Positions 6,901 to 10,158 of a stretch of 10,158 nt of DNA are shown piece by piece. The DNA is from DASZCR01 sp035942915 (GTDB lineage: Bacteria; Acidobacteriota; Blastocatellia; Pyrinomonadales; Pyrinomonadaceae). The notes under the pieces are model-generated. The model ran no database searches. It saw only the letters and a list, made by a program, of their open reading frames with translations, and was not told where the DNA came from. Within the stretch, counting starts at the first letter, position 1. Each line of letters opens with the position of its first letter. Where the stretch lies: the NCBI GenBank assembly GCA_035942915.1, contig DASZCR010000199.1:1-10158 (forward strand), in the 5' to 3' direction. The position numbers and the translations under genes were made by a program.

Positions 6901-9900
6901 GAACGCGTCGGACGAGACGACAACTTCTTCGACCTCGGCGGCGATTCGATTCGCAGCATACAGATACGGGCGCAGGCGCAGAAACGCGGCTACAACTTCA
7001 CCGTGCAGCAGGTCTTTCAACACCAGACGATAGCCGAACTCGCGCGCGAGATGACCGAGACGGACGGCGCGGCGGCGCGCCGCACGGTCTCGACCAAACC
7101 CTTCAGCCTCATCGCGCCGGAAGATAAAGTTCGTCTTCCGGCGAGCGTCGAGGACGCTTATCCGCTCTCGATGCTGCAAGAAGGCATGCTCTTTCACAGC
7201 GAGTTGAGCGAACAGGCGGCCGTCTATCACGACATCTTCAGCTTTCACGTCCGCGCGTCGCTCGACATCGAAGCTTTGGAGCAGGCGACGCGCGCTCTCG
7301 CCGCACGCCATCCGGTCTTACGCACCTCTTTCGCCCTCGACGGTTTCAGAGAGCCGCTTCAACTCGTGCATCGAGATGTGTCGATACCGTTCGTCGTCAC
7401 GGACTTGAGCGAGCTTTCGGCAGAGGAGCAGGAGCGCAGGCTCGCCGCTTGGATGGAAGACGAGAAGCGACGTGATTTCGATTGGGCGCAAGCGCCCTTC
7501 ATACGTTTTCACATCTTCCCGCGCAGCACGGAAGATTTCCAGTTCACACTCAGTTTCCATCACGCCATCATTGACGGATGGAGTCTGAGCGCGATGCTCA
7601 CGGAACTGTTCAAGCTCTATTTCAAACTGCGCGACGGCGAAGCCCTACCCGAAGAACTCTCCGCGCCGCTTGCCGTCACCTACCGCGACTTCATCGCGCT
7701 CGAACGCCAGATTCTTCAATCAGAGGAGTGCGATAACTACTGGACGAACAAACTCGCCTCCGGCAACGTCACGACCTTACCGCCGCGCGACACGCCCGCG
7801 CCGCCTGCTCCGCAACAGCAGATGACCAGAGTCGCTTTCGACGCGGGGGCCGTCGAGCAGATGAAGTCGCTGGCGCGTCTCGCCGGAGTCTCTCTGAAGA
7901 ACGTGCTGCTGGCCGCGCACCTGAAAGTGTTCGCTCTGCTGAGCGGCGAGCGCGAAGTCGTCACGGGTCTGGTCTTCAACGGGCGTCCCGAAGAGATTGA
8001 TGGCGAGCGCGTGTTGGGACTGTTTCTGAATACTTTGCCCTTTCCCCTGCAACTGAACGGCGGCACGTGGGTTGACCTGATTCAGGCGACGGCTGAGGCA
8101 GAGCGCGAGATGATGCCGTTTCGTCGTTATCCGCTCGCGGAGGTTCAGAGGCGAGTGGCGCGCCAGCCACTCTTCGAGATAGCTTTCAACTACAACCACT
8201 TTCACGTCCTGCAAGGCGCACGCGAAGTCTCGGACGTGGAGATGCTCGACGGTACGGGCTTCACACGCACGAACATCCCTTTCCTCGCCATGTTCGAGTT
8301 GAACCCGCACACGGCCGAACTCAACCTCCTGCTGGAATACAACGAGGCGCGACTGAGCGCGCGACAGGTCGAAGCCATCGGCAACTACTACAGGCGTGCG
8401 CTTGAGTCGATGACGCGCGACCCCTTCGCCGCGTATGAACGCGCCACGCTCCTCAGCCCGGAGGAGCGCCGCCGCGTCCTCGTCGAATGGAACGAGACCG
8501 CAAAGCAATACCCCACGACTCAATGCCTCCATCAATTCTTCGAGCAACAGGCAGCGCGGACACCAAAGGCGACAGCCTTAGTTTTCAACCAAGAGCATCT
8601 CACCTATCAAGAGGTCAACGAGCGTGCCAACCAACTCGCTCATCACTTACAGAGCTATGGCATCAGTTCAGAGAACTTCGTCGCCATCCTGATGGAACGC
8701 TCCTCTGAGATGGTCATCTCTCTCTTAGCGACACTCAAAGCCGGAGCCGCCTATCTCCCCCTCGACCCCTCCTCTCCGCCAGAGCGTCTGGCTGTGATGC
8801 TCAGCGAAGCCGCCGCTGCGCTCATCCTCACTCAACAACACTTAACACATCGTCTGCCTCCCACCGACGCCCACATCCTCCCTCTGGATACGGCGTGGCC
8901 GACGCTCTCCACCTACAGCACGAACAACCCTGCGGTAGTGACAAGGCCTGACAATGCGGCTTATCTCATCTACACGTCAGGTTCGACAGGCCGTCCGAAA
9001 GGCGTGATGAACACGCACGCCGGCATCGTCAACCGCCTGCTCTGGATGCAGCAACAGTATCAACTCGACTCCTCAGATTGTGTCTTACAGAAAACACCCT
9101 CCAGCTTCGATGTCTCCGTCTGGGAGTTCTTCTGGCCTTTAATGGTCGGCGCACGCCTCGTCCTCGCCGCTCCCGATGGACACAAAGACCCGGCCTACTT
9201 GCGTCGCTTAATCAATGACGAAGCTGTGACCACCGTGCATTTCGTGCCATCGATGCTGCAAGTCTTCGTCGAGAGTGGAGAATTAGCCCAGTGTCAGACT
9301 CTCAGACGCGTCATCTGTAGCGGTGAAGCACTCTCGAAAGAGTTAGCCGAACGCTGCCTGCGAGATGCCAGCGCAGAGTTACATAATCTGTATGGGCCAA
9401 CGGAAGCGGCCGTCGATGTCACCTTCTGGCATTGTCAGCGAGAGGAGGAGAGAAACAGTGTTCCGATTGGGAGACCGATTGCTAATACACAGATTTATAT
9501 TCTGGACAGAGAGATGCAGGTTGTGCCGCAGGGAGTCAGCGGAGAACTCTACATTGGAGGAGTGGGTTTAGCCAGAGGTTATGTCAAGAGACCGGAGTTG
9601 ACGGCTGAACGCTTTGTGCCAGACCCGTATAGCGAGGTCGGAGGGGCGAGATTATATCGGACGGGAGATGTGGCGAGGTATTTGGCGGGAGGAGAGATAG
9701 AGTATTTAGGGAGAGTGGATTATCAGGTCAAGGTGCGAGGCTATCGGATAGAGTTGGGAGAGATAGAAGCGGCGTTGGTGGGAGAGGAGGGGATAGGCGA
9801 AGCAGTAGTCATTGCAGTAGAAGGAGCAGGAGGAGATAAGCAGTTAGTGGCTTATCTGGTGGCGGAGAAGGGAGCCGGGAGAGGAGAGATAGAGACGGAG

Positions 9901-10158
9901 CAGATACGCAGGAGGTTGGAGGAGCGCTTGCCTGATTATATGGTGCCTGCCTTCTTCGTTGAGTTGCAGGCTTTGCCTTTGACGCCGAACGGCAAGGTTG
10001 ACCGTAGGGCATTGCCGGAACCGGAGCGAGGAAGACGACAGACCGAAGCAGGCAGAGAGCGCAGAGCAAGCACGCCGGTCGAGGAAGTGCTGGCCGGTGT
10101 CTGGAGCGAGGTCTTAGGTTTAGCAGAAGTCGGAGTGGAAGATAACTTCTTCGAGTTG
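3964..10158 (+). CDS. Nonribosomal peptide synthetase, N-terminal part (C*-A-PCP-C-A-PCP), 3' end outside window
   Basis: The frame is open for 2065 codons and runs off the window in frame. Domain order by residue: C* about 6-425 (degenerate, S147-D153 SVLLLDD); A about 445-945 (TSGSTGQPKG 600-609, D644, GYGPTE from 737, K937 in NGKVDR); PCP with LGGDSI and serine 995; C about 1062-1500 (HHAIIDG 1199-1205, intact); A about 1515-2020 (TSGSTGRPKG from 1671, D1716, YGPTE after L1809, K2011); and the start of a second PCP, cut at DNFFEL just before its GGxS motif. Reading the GrsA-numbered code by hand gives D-A-F-W-L-G-G-T-F-K (valine-like) for the first A domain and D-V-W-H-I-S-L-V-D-K (serine-like) for the second. 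There is no epimerase, methyltransferase or thioesterase in the visible part. The gene is probably in one operon with the hydroxylase. Confidence 0.96.
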   Translation, partial: MDTRNIEDIYPLSARQEHIFAQPMPAPDDEAAAAIELSGLRVAVYEDLEPETFAGAWRKVCERHAALRTRFVWKRVERPLQIVHREVKLPLEEHDWRACSTAERERLWQTLLSGERARRFNPAQAPLLRLTLCRTTERETRLLCSYSVLLLDDASVALLFDEVSATYAALREGRNPASEDGRAFEVYRRWLEQQDYAAAQAYWQQALATFPGATPLVANRAERTGEAMTATCSVHLELDATLAETLRAFVAQEGLAWETLLSSAWAFLLSYYSDRETVAFGLTTPVCADAHAREVSCHTLPLSTHVATCMSVRAWLKEQQAEHERRKPFAHASLALVRQWAGLPSCAPPFESRLDLRTHAESLSHEPDTGPLVIRVTNALTIQLSALFDTALLDEDAATRLLGHLRVVLAEFCRDAEQSLSSISPLTAEETRRLLTEWSGTRVAYPSERCIHQLFEAQAATTPDAPALLRGKERLSYRALNERANRLAHHLRALGVVAETPVALCCGRSIEMVVGVLGILKAGGAYVPLDPSYPLERLQFMLDDTRAPVLLTEERLIESLPAHWGQLICLDADWEEIESESAENPQNEASADNLAYVIYTSGSTGQPKGVAVTHRGVVRLVKGTDYVAWGADEVFLQAAPLTFDASTFEIWGSLLNGGQLALLESESATLDELRRAIEGYKVTTLWLTAGLFHLMADEEPESLREVRQLLAGGDVLSAEHVARVLQRMNGDGRLVNGYGPTESTTFTCCHTMTRDSRIGQSVSIGRPIANSEVYLVNSHMQPVPAGVSGELLIGGAGLARGYINRPELTAEKFIPHPFSAEAGARLYRTGDLARYLPDGRIEFLGRIDNQVKVRGFRIELGEIEAALAVHRAVRQCVVLARADAPGEKHLVAYVVPEDEQTLDAAEVRSYLRERLPEYMIPAQLVVLDAFPLTPNGKVDRRALPAPEEARAATDGDHYVAPTTAGEKTLAEIWQQVLGVERVGRDDNFFDLGGDSIRSIQIRAQAQKRGYNFTVQQVFQHQTIAELAREMTETDGAAARRTVSTKPFSLIAPEDKVRLPASVEDAYPLSMLQEGMLFHSELSEQAAVYHDIFSFHVRASLDIEALEQATRALAARHPVLRTSFALDGFREPLQLVHRDVSIPFVVTDLSELSAEEQERRLAAWMEDEKRRDFDWAQAPFIRFHIFPRSTEDFQFTLSFHHAIIDGWSLSAMLTELFKLYFKLRDGEALPEELSAPLAVTYRDFIALERQILQSEECDNYWTNKLASGNVTTLPPRDTPAPPAPQQQMTRVAFDAGAVEQMKSLARLAGVSLKNVLLAAHLKVFALLSGEREVVTGLVFNGRPEEIDGERVLGLFLNTLPFPLQLNGGTWVDLIQATAEAEREMMPFRRYPLAEVQRRVARQPLFEIAFNYNHFHVLQGAREVSDVEMLDGTGFTRTNIPFLAMFELNPHTAELNLLLEYNEARLSARQVEAIGNYYRRALESMTRDPFAAYERATLLSPEERRRVLVEWNETAKQYPTTQCLHQFFEQQAARTPKATALVFNQEHLTYQEVNERANQLAHHLQSYGISSENFVAILMERSSEMVISLLATLKAGAAYLPLDPSSPPERLAVMLSEAAAALILTQQHLTHRLPPTDAHILPLDTAWPTLSTYSTNNPAVVTRPDNAAYLIYTSGSTGRPKGVMNTHAGIVNRLLWMQQQYQLDSSDCVLQKTPSSFDVSVWEFFWPLMVGARLVLAAPDGHKDPAYLRRLINDEAVTTVHFVPSMLQVFVESGELAQCQTLRRVICSGEALSKELAERCLRDASAELHNLYGPTEAAVDVTFWHCQREEERNSVPIGRPIANTQIYILDREMQVVPQGVSGELYIGGVGLARGYVKRPELTAERFVPDPYSEVGGARLYRTGDVARYLAGGEIEYLGRVDYQVKVRGYRIELGEIEAALVGEEGIGEAVVIAVEGAGGDKQLVAYLVAEKGAGRGEIETEQIRRRLEERLPDYMVPAFFVELQALPLTPNGKVDRRALPEPERGRRQTEAGRERRASTPVEEVLAGVWSEVLGLAEVGVEDNFFEL
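3979..5238 (+). other. Degenerate condensation-like domain (C*) at the N-terminus of NRPS 2
   Basis: The fold is recognisable from IEDIYPLSARQEHIF (C1 region), RHAALRTRF (C2) and overall length, about 420 residues before the A domain. The HHxxxDG motif is replaced by SVLLLDD (4402-4422): both histidines are gone and DG has become DD. C5 (canonical IGxFVNT) is not recognisable around AFGLTTPVCADAHAREVSCH, and C7 (RNPLF-like) is reduced to PPFESRLDLR. Without the second histidine, peptide-bond formation is not expected. Non-catalytic relatives include the X-domain (HRxxxDD) that recruits P450s and the interface domains of siderophore NRPSs. A recruitment or structural role is inferred from these and from the adjacent hydroxylase. 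Confidence 0.8.
5296..6798 (+). other. Adenylation domain, valine-like specificity
   Basis: This domain selects and activates an amino acid as the aminoacyl-AMP and loads the next PCP. Motifs from LSYRALNERANRLAHHL (A1-like) to NGKVDR (A10) are present. Code positions read by alignment to GrsA PheA: FDASTF gives D235, A236 and F239; TLWLTAG gives W278; LLAGG gives L299 and G301; NGYGPTESTTF gives G322, T330 and F331; A10 gives K517. DAFWLGGTFK differs from the classical valine code DAFWIGGTFK at one conservative position. A branched aliphatic residue is likely; Val is the best guess. Confidence 0.75.
6754..6780 (+). repeat. Identical 27-base block shared by two A domains, copy 2
   Basis: This is the second copy of the A10 block at 482-508. 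A diverged third version lies at about 9975-10001 in the serine-like A domain, so all three modules share the segment but only the first two match exactly at the DNA level. Confidence 0.8.
6850..7062 (+). other. Peptidyl carrier domain with GGDSI signature
   Basis: The motif DNFFDLGGDSIRSIQI carries the phosphopantetheine serine (codon 6946). The GGDSI form, rather than GGHSL, is typical of carriers that precede epimerisation domains. No such domain follows here; the next domain is a condensation domain. This carrier is the simplest candidate to present the substrate to the hydroxylase. Confidence 0.8.
7147..8470 (+). other. Condensation domain, intact, between the valine-like and serine-like modules
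   Basis: It begins with VEDAYPLSMLQEGMLFHS and carries RHPVLRTSF (C2), HHAIIDG (C3, 7558-7578), LGLFLNTLPF (C5), FRRYPLAEVQR (C6 region) and RQPLFEIAFNY (C7). The active site is complete, in contrast to C*. The extra N-terminal HHxxxxxGD motif of dual epimerisation/condensation domains is not seen, so an ordinary LCL role is preferred. Confidence 0.85.
8503..10020 (+). other. Adenylation domain, serine-like specificity
   Basis: All adenylation motifs from LTYQEVNERANQLAHHL to NGKVDR are present. Code residues read by hand: FDVSVW gives D235, V236 and W239; VHFVPS gives H278; VICSG gives I299 and S301; NLYGPTEAAVD gives L322, V330 and D331; A10 gives K517. DVWHISLVDK is very close to the classical serine codes (DVWHLSLIDK; EntF DVWHFSLVDK). 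Base composition is clearly lower in GC than in the neighbouring C and A domains, and the 3' half is purine-rich, suggesting a separate history. Confidence 0.82.
10069..10158 (+). other. Start of a peptidyl carrier domain, cut by the window edge
   Basis: TPVEEVLAGVWSEVLGLAEV and then VEDNFFEL match the first helix and the run-in to a carrier motif. The window ends just before the expected GGxS, so the phosphopantetheine serine cannot be verified. Confidence 0.75.

Noticed and set aside
6325..7311. 328-codon open frame on the minus strand
   Set aside because: Antisense to the valine-like A domain and its carrier; no motif, and composition typical of a shadow frame.
7147..7400. Dual epimerisation/condensation domain after the GGDSI carrier
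   Set aside because: The N-terminal HHxxxxxGD motif that marks dual domains is not present; only the ordinary HHAIIDG is seen.

Overview
The window is an interior slice of a nonribosomal peptide synthetase (NRPS) gene cluster. All real coding sequence lies on the + strand, in three tightly packed genes. GC content is high (roughly 60% by eye), leucine TTG/CTC/CTG and arginine CGC codons dominate, and gene order is compact. This fits a GC-rich, secondary-metabolite-producing bacterium. An Acidobacteriota (Blastocatellia-like), myxobacterial or similar soil source is plausible, but this is impression only; nothing in the window fixes the taxon.

Layout: (1) bases 2-2269, the 3' end of an NRPS gene encoding the back half of an adenylation domain (A), a carrier domain (PCP) and a C-terminal condensation domain (C) with an intact HHxxxDG motif. 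(2) bases 2300-3931, a complete 543-residue metallo-beta-lactamase-fold protein that closely matches the diiron beta-hydroxylase family of CmlA (chloramphenicol pathway) in length, two-domain layout and metal-ligand spacing. (3) bases 3964-10158, the 5' part of a second NRPS gene (2065 codons, still open at the window edge), with order C*-A-PCP-C-A-PCP(cut). Gaps are only 30 and 32 bases, so the genes are probably one operon. No gene-free stretch exceeds 32 bases, and there are no RNA genes, mobile elements or CRISPR arrays.

How they probably work together: the first NRPS hands its chain through its terminal C domain to the second NRPS. The second NRPS begins with C*, a condensation-fold domain whose catalytic motif has decayed to SVLLLDD, so it should not make a peptide bond. 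Its first A domain carries a specificity code read here as D-A-F-W-L-G-G-T-F-K (valine-like); its second reads D-V-W-H-I-S-L-V-D-K (serine-like). The hydroxylase presumably acts on a carrier-bound amino acid, most simply the valine-like residue loaded beside C*.

The most interesting idea is that C* is a docking platform for the CmlA-like hydroxylase. Precedents are the condensation-like 'interface' domains that serve aspartyl beta-hydroxylases in siderophore NRPSs and the X-domain that recruits P450s in glycopeptide NRPSs. A second layer is mosaicism: base composition falls sharply where the serine-type A domain begins, suggesting domain exchange.
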